DNA of 64,000 nt from Orychophragmus violaceus (GCA_030180135.1 CM058231.1:55438235-55502234); one strand, 5' to 3'; positions 1 through 12,056 are shown, counted from the first letter of the stretch. Notes: generated by a model not told the origin, from the letters alone. Translations and numbers: made by a program.

Positions 1-202
1 GGATAATGATGAATAGATTTGTAAACTGATCAAAGATTTAGAAATATGGTTAATAGACTTGAAATTCAGAACAATCTTAAGACAAATTCCCTAAACATTA
101 TAAATCATTGCTTTAAATAGTTTGGATTTGGTTTTGATTAAACTTTCATGAAGTGTCTGGTTTTTATCAGCTCTAATCAAAATAGTCTTGGGTTTGTGTA
201 AC

Positions 203-946
203 ATGGTTCAGTTTTATCAAGCACATAAGCATCTCATTGCTCAGAAGCTAGCTGAAGAGGAAGCTGAAAAGAAGGCCAGGCCAGAAAGGCAAAACATTTG
301 GTATGATTTTGGTTGCATTCACTCACCATTCCTTTTCTGTGATTCTTTGTATTCGTTTTTCTTCATGATCATCAATTGGTATGAGTGTGGCTTTTGTTAC
401 AATGGATTTAGAATTAGTTCTGTTTATTATGAGAGTTACTAAATTATTGCCATTGTAGTCTCTGTCATTGATTGTATGAAAGCCTACTTAAGTTGTCATT
501 CGTGATTTCTTGATTGATTCGCCATGATTTTTTGTTCTCTGGTAGTTTTCTTGAAATTTAGGATCATTCTGTCCTGATCCCGTCTCTATAGCGATATTTG
601 TGCTTGAATTTATTTGGTTTGATTTTCTATCTACTAAATGAAACTAATTTGTTCCCTTTCTCTCTATGATTTTGGTTAGAATGGCTAATCAGGAAGAAGA
701 ACAGTATGAGGCATTTCTCGAGAAAGTTCGTCGTACTGTGTACGTAGACGAGCTCACTCCTCATGTCGAGAAGTTGAAGCTATAGTCAGCTACATGAAAC
801 TAGAGGTTCTTCTCCTTTACAGTGAACTCTTTTATATATCTTCCTCTCTTGATTCTTGAATTACGTGGCTGATGTATATATTGCAGGTAGTCTTTGTGGA
901 GTTGTGTTCAAGCCGATTGTCTATTCACACACCTCAGGCTGTGAAG
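203..946 (+). pseudogene. Broken multi-exon gene fragment, RRM-like
   Basis: Three exon-like blocks are visible. The first (from ATG 203 to about 300) encodes a charged helix ending near a GT donor. The second starts after a TTAG acceptor with ATG at 681 and reads MANQEEEQYEAFLEKVRR, then TVYVDEL, which resembles the RNP2 strand of an RNA recognition motif. It is stopped by TAG at 783-785 after 34 codons. The third (887-946) lies between a TTGCAG acceptor and a GTTTTG donor and is open for 20 codons (VVFVELCSS...). RRM proteins bind single-stranded RNA. Here the domain is incomplete: no RNP1 is seen, and two further stops follow the TAG before the next donor. It is probably a gene fragment cut off by the window edge or by transposons. 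The exon model and the RRM call are inferences from short motifs. Confidence 0.35.
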
Positions 947-3838
947 GTTTTGCTCTACATAATTCTTCTCTGATTTCAGTTTAACAGTGTGATATACTGG
1001 ACTAGACTGTGCCTCATCTTTCCTTCTTTTGCTAGAAGATAGCCCAATTATCTATTAGAAATTCTAATATATGATCTTGCCGATTGGAAAGTTTTGTCTA
1101 AAGAATGTTCTTTCACTTTTGTTATATGCGATGATAGATCCCATGTAGTTTTTAAAACCCCAAATTGTGATTCACCAATGGAAGAGTAAAAGAAACAAAG
1201 GTTCTTAACTATTCATAACTAACCAAAATATTAATAAAATATTGATAAGAACCCCATGTTGGATAACACCAATGTATTTGCTCTAAGACTGGAAACTCGC
1301 TACTGCTTGAAGCGGTGGCCAATAAGAGATACGAAAATCATATGGCGGCAGCCACTTGTGTTCAGGTCGCCGAGTTGATGATAACAACGAGATGATTTGT
1401 TTGATGACGAAGGCAACTAGCTGACGGAGACGGATCTCGAAGTCGGGTTGATAAGAATGAGATACGAGGAGATGCACACGACGAGGTGACGAAGACGCTC
1501 TCATAGGCTTACGATGGTGGCCGCTATGGAACTGATGTCGCTGCCGAGATGTTGAACTAATGGGCAGTTGCGACTAGTGATGAACACAGTTTGAGAGGTT
1601 CTCAAAGTCGTATTCAAAGATGTCAGAGAGGTCGGATCGTATCTATTCTCGATGCATTTATTTGGTATGAAGATCTGGAGGTTTGATGATCTCGTGACGA
1701 GCTTGTGTCCCCTTATTTTTTGGAAGCAGAAGCTTGAGGAGTCGAGAGCCGATCACTGCAGGCCGGAGAACAGCATAACCAAAGTCGTTTTGAACACAGG
1801 AGCCCAAGAGATGCGATAATATCCCAAACAACTGGACCAGGTTCGACTTGGTTTGATTTTGAGAGTTTTGCGATAGCTCTGTTTTTGACAAGCTGAGAAT
1901 CTTAACCGAAGTTGGAGCCGGTGGTCGTATCAGCCATTGATAGGCATTGTCTTAAAGGTGAAGGCTCGTACGGCAAGGTGACGAGCTCGTGCCGACTAAG
2001 ATGTGTTGACGATGGCGAATTGCGATGAGCTTTCGAGCATGTGTGTTCTGTTTGGGTTCGTCTGATCATGGCTGTGACGAGATCAAACGTTTATGGATTG
2101 GAATAACTCTGGTGCTATGATTCTTTGACCCTTGATGTTGGATTAGTGAGATGGCATGTGTTCCGAGATGGGTTGTGTTGCAGCCGAGAACCTCCTGAGC
2201 TGTCGTCGATATGACACCGTGGGCTATTGAGATTGTGCTCGACAAGTTTGACTAGTTTATATGCTGATCAGATTACAGTCAATACTGCTTTCTTGCTTTG
2301 TTGTTTTAAGAGAGGCTCGATTCTTTTTAGTTTTGCTGGAGGTCGCCGAGCTTGACATGAGGAAAGAGAGATCATGAAAGAGCTTTCATTGGATAAGAGC
2401 TTGACTTGAAAGAAGGATCAGAGGTCATAGGTGACGTATTCATCTTCTTGGAGCTTGTGATAATGTTCCGTGTAGAATCCAAAGTTTTGTTCTTAAGCAT
2501 ATTGGGCTGTGCTTAGACCTTTATGATTGTGGGCTTCTTTGATGAGCTGAGTATTTTTCAGATCGTCGTAGCATGCCGAAGGGCGTTAATCAAGACATGG
2601 ATATCACTGGCCCGCACTTGACGTATTACGATTGGAAGCTCGTCACGGCTTATTCTTTGTGTTGACGAGCTCTGAACTAAGACGAGCTATGAACTTTAGA
2701 CGAACTCCAAACTTGTCAAAGTTGATGCTTCTTTGCTGCTCTGATCAGACTTTCCACCTCTTTTTTTTTTTTTTGAAAGATTCAAGAGGACGCCGAGTCG
2801 ACTTGCAACGAGCTCGTTTGAACTGGTTTTTTAAGTTGTGATAGCTCCATGATGTTTTGGCTGTTTGTGGAGGCAAGTGTAGATATCTCCTTCAAAGAGA
2901 TCATATTCTTAATGATATAAATCTGAGACGTGGTTGTAAGAACGGCTGACGATCCTGAGAAAAGAATTGATGTTGCTTTCTCTTCGATCAAATGTTGTTT
3001 GTGGGTTTAGATTGCAGGCTTTTCGGCAATTTCTTGTCCAGCAAGTAAACCGCCCATTATGCACCTCCAACAGAATTCAAGTCCTGACTTGCTTCTTATG
3101 AGTTCTTGGATCAGTGGTGAACACGATCGTACCATATGTTTTCTAATAAAGCATCTCATCTCGTTCTTGCAGGCTTTCAAAATCACCTCCATAGTGTTGA
3201 TGATGGCGAGGTGTCTTTGGACTTGGTTTTAATCGCATAGTCATGACTTTTTTGTTTGATGTTTCTTACGAATGATGTCGTAAAAACAAGAACGACGTCG
3301 ACTTTGATCAATTCGTAAATTCACCTCGCAACCTCATTGCTCCTGCAACAGCCACGGTTTTTACGACGTTATTCTCGAAGGAACATGGGATCACCAATTC
3401 AAGCTTCTGATGGGATAGAGCTCTGTTTCTGGATTGAAATAACATGGTTAAAAACAATGTATTATGACATATATGTATAATGCTTTGGAACAATATATGA
3501 CGCGGGCAAGATTCAATTAAATAACGCTCGTATTCATGAGAGTGAGTACTTTGACTTGAATTGCTTAAAGTTGATAAGACGCATGGAAATTATTATATTA
3601 AACTATGTCCTGGTCATATTAATCACTTCGTAAATTGATTCTTCTAATTATAAAGCATCTTGATGCGGCAGCGTTTGGCCACTTTAACCAAACGAAACCG
3701 ATAATAAACTAGTTAAATAGTTGCACTTATCTTTGACAATGCGGTAGATCGGTGTGTGCATAGCGATTAGGGCTTATTCTTTGAACGCCGATCATAATCT
3801 CATCGTTAGCATGGTGTATGAAAAGATCTATGAAGAAA
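947..3838 (-). other. Presumed interior of truncated Tat-type element, no recognisable domain
   Basis: On the minus strand this lies directly downstream of the primer binding site at 3839-3856, so its right part should be the leader and 5' coding region of that element. I find no gag, protease or polymerase motif in it. All open frames are short (under 80 codons). A poly-T run sits near 2759-2774. The left limit of the element is not visible: no second LTR copy was found, and 947-1280 could equally be flanking DNA of the RRM-like fragment. Confidence 0.3.
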
Positions 3839-3856
3839 TCCCCACAGTCGGCGCCA
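3839..3856 (-). other. Primer binding site of minus-strand Ty3 element
   Basis: On the minus strand it reads TGGCGCCGACTGTGGGGA, two bases after the LTR end TTACA. TGGCGCC is the complement of a tRNA 3' end of the GGCGCCA type, and TGGCGCCG.CTGTGGG-type sites are typical of plant Tat-lineage Ty3 elements. It fixes the orientation of the LTR at 3859-4521 as minus. Confidence 0.7.
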
Positions 3857-3858
3857 AT

Positions 3859-4521
3859 TGTAAGATCTCAACTCACCTATCCGAAGATAGAAAGAGTTTT
3901 AGGGTTTTTCTTAAGGGATTCTTCAAAGTCTTTTAACCTAGCTCGGCGGAGATGATGAAATTAGGGTAAAATTGGCGTTCCCGGTGTATCGGAATAAAGG
4001 GAATTAGGTTTTATAGATGAACCTTGTAAAAGACTGCCTACGTACCCTTCGGAAAGGGATCAAGCCATTCGTAGTTCCTTTTAGGAGTTAAAGTCGTCTC
4101 TTAGCGACTTATTGTATTGTGCGTGTTTCAATCTCTTTTAGCCTGTAGACCCTCATTCCCTCATGTCGAGGTTTAGGTCGGCTTACAGAGTCGTCTATAG
4201 ATCGATCTCTTGTAGCCTGAATACCTTCATCCTCTCATGTCGAGATTTAAATCGGCTTTTTTATATATTTTTATCTCCTTTAGCCTGAATGCCCTCTTTC
4301 TCTTATATAGAGTTTTAGGCCGGCATAATAAGTCATATTTCTTAAAAAGAAATATATATTTTCCACAAAAGAAAATAGATATTTTCCTTTTGTGATTATC
4401 TTCGAAGATTGCCATTTATCTTCATCGACATCGTAATTATCCATAATAAATGTCTTCTATTTCGGGCCGATCCTATTAACTGAATGGACCATTTTGAGGG
4501 GTGCTAAACCCGACTCCAACA
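3859..4521 (-). repeat. LTR of a Tat-type Ty3 element (5' LTR, minus orientation)
   Basis: On the minus strand it starts TGTTGGAG and ends CTTACA, followed at once by the primer binding site, so it is a 5' LTR of 663 bp. Its first 25 bases match 22 of 25 with the putative LTR start at 29864, suggesting the same lineage. It contains three copies of a roughly 70-bp tandem repeat. No partner LTR is visible to the left, so the element is truncated. Confidence 0.65.
4133..4345. repeat. Three ~70-bp tandem repeats inside the LTR
   Basis: Units start near 4133, 4203 and 4275. Each has the order TAGCCTGAAT/GTAGAC, CCCTC or CCTTC, CTCATGTCGAG (third copy CTTATATAGAG), GTTTAGGTCGGC. The copies are diverged. 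Such subrepeats in an LTR often lie in U3 enhancer regions; that role is inference. Confidence 0.65.
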
Positions 4522-4970
4522 TCAAGTTTGATCTTGGATCTGCTTTTTTTTCTTCTTCTTCTTTTTTCTTTCTTATTGGAATTTCGGAATGTGGATGACG
4601 TAGATTGATTGTTCCAGTGTTTCAGGTGTAGAATTTTTCGTCCGGTGAGTTTTTCTCACTCTCAATGACTTTGTCCCATTAATTGTATCACGTCCTAGGA
4701 TTTGCTCGAAGTTGAATCGAAATCTGAATTATTGCAATTTTTCTATTGAATCTCATGTCTTTTAAAATGAAATTTTACGGAAAGCTTTGAGATTTTTGCA
4801 TTATAACCAACGAATGAATACGAATTCGAAATATGAAAATCCCATTGGTTAATGATGAAATTTATTTGTGAAAAATTTTCAGCCTCTGTTGTGAAAGAAA
4901 GGAAACAGAGCCAAAAATAATGTCTCTTCCCATTTAACATATCATCGCACGAGCGACCACATCATAAGAT
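4522..4970. other. Gene-free spacer
   Basis: AT-rich DNA between the Tat-type LTR and the Copia relic. It holds a short T/CTT-rich tract near 4545-4575. No coding, RNA or repeat signal was recognised. Confidence 0.5.
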
Positions 4971-5790
4971 GTGTGGAAAATACTTGAACACACAGACAGC
5001 ACACCATTAGGCGGTCGCATCCAAAAAACCAAACAACAATTGAGGCGCAACAACAAAGGAGCTCAAACTGTCACAAAATACATGTGTGGCATTCTCACAA
5101 AATCTGATCAACTAGCTCTTCTCGGAGCGCCGTTTGAGCATGAAGACCTTCTTGATATCATCATTGAAGGAATGCGGGATGAGTTTTGCGCTATTGATAA
5201 GATGATTAACGGTCATGATTCGATCACCATTGACGAATTTCATGACAAGCTACTCAACCACGAGAACACTCTTGCCATACTTCACACTAATTCCGCCGAT
5301 CTCCAAGTCACGTAAAATGCTGCTAAGTTCCTCCCCAATCAACATCACACTAATCACAATGGTTATCGTCCAAATAAATCTGGAAGAGGAGGTTATCGTC
5401 AACTGAGACCTTACTTTGGGAAATGACATATTTTCAGCACACAAGGACACAATGAAAGACGATGTCCTTGTTTAGGAGCGTTTCAATAATCAAACACAAC
5501 ATCAAACCATGGCTCGTCTTTTTCACCATGACCAAATGTACCACCAACTGCTCCACCACATTGGCAACCCCATTACTGCCTTCTCAATGGCAACTACATG
5601 CATACTAAAAAAACTTATACGCCCTACGAGAGTGCACCATGGCTCCTTGCCAGCGGTGCATCCCATCATATCACATCAAATCTCAACAATCTCTCACTTG
5701 CGTCTCAATATAATGGTGGTGATTAAATTTTAATTGGAGATGGTTCGGGTTTGAAGTTCACTCATACGGGTTATTTTTTTCTTCCCACTA
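4971..5790 (+). pseudogene. Copia retrotransposon gag-protease relic
   Basis: The 4971-5315 frame carries a Copia gag (UBN2-like) pattern: IQKTKQQLRRNNKGAQTVTK, then YMCGILTKSDQLALLGAPFE, then LDIIIEGMRDEF and HDKLLNHE. About 330 bp further on, in shifted frames, comes WLLASGASHHITSNLNNLSL, the Copia protease active-site region in which the expected D-S-G reads A-S-G, and then ILIGDGSGLKFTHTG. Gag would package the RNA and the protease would mature the polyprotein. The zinc knuckle is not recognisable between them. The relic stops near 5790 before integrase, and no LTRs were found. It is an old fragment with frameshifts and a lost catalytic aspartate. Confidence 0.75.
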
Positions 5791-7250
5791 AAACATGACC
5801 TCTCTTACTCTCTAATGTTTTATGTGTCCTCACATTAAGAAAAAACTGGTTTTTAATATCATGTCTCAGCATCATCTTCGGCGGAAAATCACAAGATTAG
5901 AGAAATCGTCGGAAAAGAGTATTTCCATAATTCTTGGTTCTATATCTAAACTTCGTCTCTTTTTTTTTATAGACCTGTCATTTCTTTTTTCACATATTCA
6001 CTTATATAGATGGTTTTTGTTAAGATGTTTATCTATCGTAATTTTCTTGACATTCGTTTGACCTAATTTATTTCATCTTCAACTCTGAATATTTTGTTTG
6101 AACTAATTTAAATAGTTATATTGTCAAATATGTGTAGTGAATCTTATGGTTTCTATGTTCTTGTAATTGAAATGTATAGTTGTTATTATAGAGTTTTATT
6201 TTCTCAGAATTGATTTGTATAATTGTTAATTCAGTCTAATAAAAAAAATACCCAAACAATATGAATCTAAAAATTCAACATAAAAATAAATATAAAACTT
6301 AAAAATGTAAAACAAAACTCCGGAGTCAATCCGCGGGTTATCCTAATATATAATAATAGATTAATAGTTTAAGTCGTATTATGAGCAAGCAAATGAGTTA
6401 TATTGTTGCATTGTCCTCGAAGATCATTTATGATGGGACCCCGAATTTATTGCATTTTACTACTTGTAACCTCTTTTTATTGTTCCGACTTGTACTTGAG
6501 AGCTTGTTTAGAACACCGAACTGACATCCTATGGTAGTTAGTTCGAAAGTATAAACATTTCAATTGTCTTTTCCTGTTCTCACTTATACAATATACGGTT
6601 CCGAATTGTTCTTCATCATACCCGACATGTTCTTATAGTAAAACTGTCTCGTCAAAGTAAATTTTTTCTATAACTGAAATCTTGGCCTAATCCATATTAA
6701 ATTATACTTAGTGATCTTCAGGATTCGACAATGCAAGGCATCCAACCTATATAATGCCACCACCAACTCCGATCGGTGAGCAACAATTGCCGGCATAGAA
6801 CTCTGCGACTTCTGAATCGCTGACGTCATCCGCAACGGCGGCAACCTTGAAGGGAGCTCCAATAGCCCCAGCTTCAGGAGCTCTTCTCCAACACCTGAGC
6901 CCGTTCATGACACCAGAGCCCACCCCAATCCACAGCTCTGGATAACCAATGCCAAACCCCTCGTCTGCCTCGACGTCATAACCTCCCGCTCATGCGTTCT
7001 AGATGCGAGAGGAAAAGCTCGCTCTGATCTCCATGATACACGTCCTGATAGGTAGGATGGACGAAATGATTCACGACAATAATGAACGGTTCGCCGAGGT
7101 AGAGGCACGACGGAGAATTCCCCGCAATCGTACATGTGACTTCAGGTCACCAATTTATAAACCCTAAGAAACGCCTCGAGGAATGAGTCAGGCGGTTTGT
7201 CAACATAAACCAACAGCCTAGCCGGCACCCGGCATGGGCCCTCAAGACCA
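5791..7250. other. AT-rich spacer then decayed leader/gag 5' region
   Basis: 5791-6660 is AT-rich with no recognised signal. From about 6720 base composition becomes more GC-balanced and continuous with the Ty3 gag relic that follows, so it probably includes the leader and gag N-terminus of that element. No primer binding site or 5' LTR matching 29864 onward could be found. Confidence 0.35.
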
Positions 7251-7259
7251 CATCCCGGA

Positions 7260-8235
7260 GGCTTTCTGGCGAGTTGTTGTTGATCTAACACGGGACTTTG
7301 AGAATTGAGCCATGAAGGAGAAGATCCAAGAAATTAACTCTAAGATTCACCAGGCCGTCATCTCAACTCTGTCTATTTCCTCCATACATTCCATCACACT
7401 GGGAAGGTCAAGATCCCACCATACGCAGGGAACACCGACCCCACCCAGTACCTCACGACATTCAAAATCGACATGAGACACGCTCACTTCTCTCCTGAGG
7501 AATGCATAGCTGATTATTGCCAGCTATTCATGGAGAATCTGGTCGGCCCCACCTTGTCCTAGTTTTCTAGGTTAGAAACACACTTCGTCGACAACTTCAA
7601 AGAGTTCTCCACCGCTTTCCTCAAGAACTACTCTATGTACATCCAACAATCAGCATTAAGTGCCAACCTTTGGACCCTACAAAAAGGGGCAAAGGAGCCT
7701 CTCCGGTCGATCATTGAGCGCTACAAAGCGACTGCTTCACGAGCCATCATAACAGACGAGGCCGCGCTGCCTTCACTAAGAGACAACTTTGGTATGAATC
7801 AAGTTTCAAACATGATATGATGGTTAACAAGCCGTACTAGCTGGAAGATACCCTACATAAAGTTGGACTGTTTATCGAAGTCGAAGAGAAGAAGATTACC
7901 TTTTCAAAGAAGCACGATGTGGCTCAAAAGGCCCCAACCTCAAAATAAAAATCCCAGGATAAACACTACGAGTCACAACAACATTACGACAAAGAGTATC
8001 AAAGCAGCAAAGGGAAACAAGCTGCCACCTATCTGGTCAACAACGCACCGGCCTTCCTCCGCATAGACGATCCTCGCATATCAAATTCATTCCCACCAAC
8101 AAGCCAATGCAACCGCTCCTGTGGAAAAGATGGTAGCGCATCGAGGAAGCCAGAGACGATCCGGATTACTGCGATTTTCATAAAGGAAGGGGCACCCAAC
8201 CAATATGTGCCAAGGGCTCCAATGGGCCCTTCTAA
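7260..8235 (+). pseudogene. Ty3 (Tat-like) gag relic
   Basis: Reading across frameshifts gives PPYAGNTDPTQYLTTFKIDM, then FSPEECIADYCQLFMENLVG and FSTAFLKNYSMYIQQSALS, then QKGAKEPLRSIIERYKATAS. This is the order of a Retrotrans_gag (PF03732-type) capsid domain. Near 8150-8210 a cysteine/histidine pattern (GHPTNMC) is the remains of the zinc knuckle. Several stops and frameshifts (a TAG after GPTLS at about 7560) make it non-functional. It belongs with the protease relic at 8640-9040 and the integrase tail at 9290-9541: one + strand element whose RT, RNase H and most of integrase are deleted. Confidence 0.7.
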
Positions 8236-8639
8236 CCGGATTTTAGAGAGGATAAATCAAAGTAGCCGACCCGTAATCCTCGCGGGACAATCACGGTCGA
8301 GCATAAAACGATGATCGATATTAGCAACAAGATGAATGAGTTTAGGAAGATGAGCGGTGTCCACCTGATAACCGAGGTAAAGGCACAACAGCTGCCAACG
8401 CTCGGATTCCCAAGGTTAGGATAAGGATAGACAGCGGCATAGACCAACGCAAGAGGGTCCTCACGGACAGCCTCAGTAACAGCAGGATCAGAGAGATGAA
8501 TCATGGGAGGTCTTCTCTCATGTGTGATGACTCAATGTGGTCAATCAAGCTGCATGAAAGAAATATTGTCACCGCTTAGAAGTTGAACCATGCACAAGAA
8601 ACGAATGGGCATTTCTTAAACTCCACCAAGACTGATTCC

Positions 8640-9040
8640 GAGGGAGTTGATTAACCACATACGAACCCCTCATGATCCAACTATGGGTCGATGACTGCAA
8701 GGTAAACCAGGTCATGGTTTATACCGGAAGCTCGGTAGATCTTTTCGTCAAGGAAAGTCTAACAAGGATGGACATGCACGGTTACATGACCAAGCCGTCC
8801 ATCACTCCACTCACCGGCTTCGCCGAGCAAACCAATGTGGCAGTTGGAACTATTGAGCTACCCGTTTTTGTTTGTCAGTTGACCAGGATAATCAAGTTCG
8901 TATTAATTGACAAACCAATGATATACGAAGACATCCTCAAGACTCTCTGTATGAACTCGATCAAGGTGGTCGCCTCGACATATCATCAATGTCTCATGTT
9001 CCCTAATCGGGACGTAATTTACACAGTTCTGAGTGATCAA
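8640..9040 (+). pseudogene. Ty3 aspartic protease relic with mutated active site
   Basis: The open frame from 8672 reads LWVDDCKVNQVMVYTGSSVD, then SITPLTGFAEQTNVAVGTIE, then IKVVASTYHQCLMFP. This is the retropepsin region of Tat-lineage Ty3 elements, where the family has V-D-T-G-S-S. Here the catalytic aspartate is a tyrosine (VYTGSS), so it cannot be an active protease. The STYHQC.KFP motif normally precedes the linker to reverse transcriptase. The RT that should follow is absent; about 250 bp later the sequence resumes at the integrase C-terminus, so roughly 3 kb of pol is missing. Confidence 0.75.
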
Positions 9041-9289
9041 AGCATGTCCCGCCCATGTTTCACCATTGAGCACAATCCGCGAAATCCGTCATCAACCTAC
9101 TTCTTCATCAAATCTCGTAGCTCGAGCGAGCCTTGCGCTCGCTCCCCTGCACTCAGAATCCACGACTATTAATCGTCGAGCCTAGCACACGACACGAGAG
9201 CTATGGCTCTCTCTGAAATAGATACACCTATACTCAACCGGACTGCGCCCATACAACGGGCCGAACTCACAACTTCTACCAGGAGATCG

Positions 9290-9541
9290 CCTCAGAATTT
9301 GATAAGAAAGGATGAAAGGCAGATTCTTCACCAAAGGGGACATGGTCCTACGCAGGGTCATCGAAGGAACCGCTGAAGGGGGAAAATGACGCCGTCTGTG
9401 GAGAGAAGGCAAGTCCGCTGCTAGCTGGGAAGGCCCCTGCATCATCTCAAAATCATTCAAGCCAGGTGTCTACAAACTGGTAACAATGAGTGGCAGCAAA
9501 ATCCCACGCTCCTGTAACTCAATGAATCTCAAGAAATACTA
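9290..9541 (+). pseudogene. C-terminal tail of Ty3 integrase
   Basis: It reads GRFFTKGDMVLRRVIEGTAE, then ASWEGPCIISKSFKPGVYKL and IPRSCNSMNLKKY followed by stop at 9541. This is the conserved end of plant Tat-lineage integrase (W-E-G-P ... Y.L ... R.WN..NLK.YY). One internal stop lies after AEGGK. The catalytic core is deleted. Its end marks the pol 3' border, and the spacer repeats start about 150 bp further on. Confidence 0.75.
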
Positions 9542-9689
9542 AGCATCAAGGTATCCTCTCTCTTTCAAACACTGCATTTGTAAACGCCGCATTTGTAACT
9601 AACCCGGGCACAACTATAATCTTAGTGAAATCTTATTTCAAGAACTTTGAAGCTTTCAAGCTGAAAAACATTATTAAACCGAGCCCACA

Positions 9690-10240
9690 CTTGCAAAGAA
9701 CACAACTCTCAGTGCTTAAAGCCAAGCCTTGAGCTCTCACCACGTCACACAAGATATAAGTGTCTAAGTCGAGCGCTGCCTCGCATTAAAAGCATTCTCA
9801 GTGCAAAAGTAGAGCCCCAAAAACTCACCACAACACACAACCATTAAGTTTCCAAGCTGAGCTATGCCTCGCACCAAAAACATTCTCAGTGCTAAAGCGA
9901 AGCCCCGAGCTCGAACCATGATACACAAGCTATAAGTGTGTAAGCCGAGCGCTGCCTTGAACCAAAAGCATTCTCAGTGCTAAAGCAAAGCCCCGAGCTC
10001 GCACCACGACATACAACCAATAAGTGTCAGAGCCGATCCATGAATCGCAAAGCACACAACCTATCCGACACACATGCTATAAGTGTTCAAGACAAACCCT
10101 GCCTCTCACAAAGCATTTTCAGTGCTTAAGCCGGCCAACAAGCTTTCACAATAATACACAACTATAAGTGTCTAAAAATGTATCAACTCGCAAATCATTC
10201 TCAATGCTTAAGCCGAGCTGTCATCTCGCATCAAACTATG
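9690..10240. repeat. ~85-90-bp tandem repeat array in Ty3 3' spacer
   Basis: About six diverged units carry CATTCTCAGTGCTAAAG near 9707, 9792, 9882, 9969, 10114 and 10196, each followed by CCGAGCTC.CACCA.GA.ACACAA, TATAAGTGT and CCGAGCGCTGCCT. Spacing is about 85-90 bp except one gap of about 145 bp. The array separates the end of integrase from the antisense ORF. Tandem subrepeats in this position are common in Tat/Ogre-type elements. Confidence 0.75.
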
Positions 10241-10459
10241 ATGAAGAAAGTTCGACACAAGTCCTTCGACTAAGCTGTAATTTTTTTAAGACAAAAGGGC
10301 CCGTGCTAGCAAAAACAAAGAAGAAGCGAGCAATACAGTCTTCCATTGATAAACATAAATATAAATATATACATATTACAATGGTTCATAAAACTAAAAA
10401 TAAAAAAGAGAGGAAGAGCGGACTTCAAACTAATAAATATAAGGCAAATTATGGCCTAG

Positions 10460-12056
10460 TTAAAGAGGAGGATCGACGACAGAAGCAACAATCGGATCGA
10501 AGGTTGGAGCAGATTGACCCCTCTTGGGAGTCGAATCAGGCAAACGCGGCCCGACATGAATTGAATGCATGGGATCGGAAGGGACCTCAAGGTTCTCCAC
10601 GACAAGCTCGGGGTAATCCATCTTGTCCAACACATCATTATACTTAGCTTCATCCGCCTCGAGACACTTGCGCTTGCTGACCACTTGACGAAGCGTCAAA
10701 AGAGGGGTTGCAGTTTGTCCAAACCCGGGAGGTGAGCTCAGATTTTTCCCAAATCGGCCAACCATCTCCTCTTCCTGGAGTCCCACTTCCTTGCGAAATT
10801 TTTTCTCTCCCGAGCTAGGCAGCCTTGACTGTTTCAATAGCGGCCTGCAGTCTGGAACTATCGCCTCGAAGTTCGTCCGGTTCAGCACATGCGGCTGAGA
10901 CCAAGCCTCTCTTCCAGTATAGCTATTCTATATTCTTATTCCATGAGCAGATGTGCAAGTGCCGCCGATTTGGCCCGTTGAGACTCAAGATCCTCTCAGA
11001 ATTTGTTCGCTTTCAAAGCTCAGCCTAGCTGGTGCTCAAGCTCGGCATATCGCTTCTTTTCCTTCTCCAGCTCCTTCTCTAACTTTGCAAATCACGCCTT
11101 TTCTTCCTTAAACTCCTTCTTTAGCCCGCATATTCGTTCGCGAAGAGCATCCTCACTCTTATGAGTTGAATCTTCATGGATTCCGTCTCATCATGGGCTT
11201 CATTTATCTGTCACTTTGACCTCTCGGAATAGACAGCAAGCGAGAGCAACGAATGCACATGAGAAGTCATATTATAATACATTATGTGTATATGAACTAA
11301 TTACATACCCGAACTATAGATCGGGAGGTGCGCAAAAAACCCTCGGCCTCGGCCATCTCCTCAATAGAACAAGGAGGTAAGTTACCATACAAGACATCTC
11401 GAAAAAACTCGATGCATGCAAGTTGATCCTTGAAGATAGGCCCATTGGCCTTTGGGTACTTGAACTCGAAGCTATGACAGAGTTCGTTCCCCGAAGATTT
11501 GGCACCCTCAGCATCCGACCCCACCTCAGATCTCTCCTTTGTAGGCACCTCGATCAGGGTGGCCACCGCATCCACCCTCACCGGGGAAGCCGCTTTGGTG
11601 GTGGTATTATCCCTTAAACACTCATCCCCGACCACCCTCCTTTTCTTTGAGACCGCCTTAGAGACCCCTTTCCGTTCTCCGCATCAGCTCTTTTCCAGGG
11701 AGCGCGGGCATCAGTTCCAACACCGACTTGTCATTCTACGACAGGTTCCACCCTAGCACCACTAGGCTGCAATCCCAAACTAGCATCTGATGCGTTATTA
11801 GGATCCCTAACATGCCCCATCCGTAGAACCTCCAATCTTGGATTCACAAAGAGTATATTTCGCAGTCCCCAATATTGGTTCATTACTGTCGTCAATCGGG
11901 TCATCTGCGACATGGTGCATATCGTTTTGCTGACGATTCTCCCGAACTGTATTCTCCCATGGTATGGATCCAGACACGGAAGGGCCAGGAGTCCCTTCAG
12001 CAGCAGCTTCTGCCAGCTTGGTCGAATATCTGGGAAACAAAAACCTTGCTCTACCT
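10460..12056 (-). pseudogene. C-terminal part of antisense extra ORF of Tat-like Ty3 element
   Basis: Minus-strand open stretches at 12067-11807, 11635-11297 and 10888-10460 belong to one gene read right to left. They include FLFPRYSTKLAEAAAEGTPG, then the FKYPKANGPIFKDQLACIEF region, then VVSKRKCLEADEAKYNDVLD. The composition (charged, Lys/Glu-rich) fits the C-terminal half of plant retroelement extra-ORF proteins related to the putative gypsy-type transposon family (PF04195). The N-terminal part is at 28264-29259, and the two are separated by the Athila insertion, which split the gene. It runs opposite to gag-pol of its own element. Frameshifts or introns separate the open segments. Function unknown. 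Confidence 0.5.

Noticed and set aside
9182..9460. 92-codon minus-strand ORF over the integrase tail
   Set aside because: Shadow of the + strand integrase C-terminus, which has family motifs.
9690..10240. CRISPR-like array
   Set aside because: Repeats are diverged ~85-90-bp head-to-tail units without distinct spacers, in plant retrotransposon DNA.
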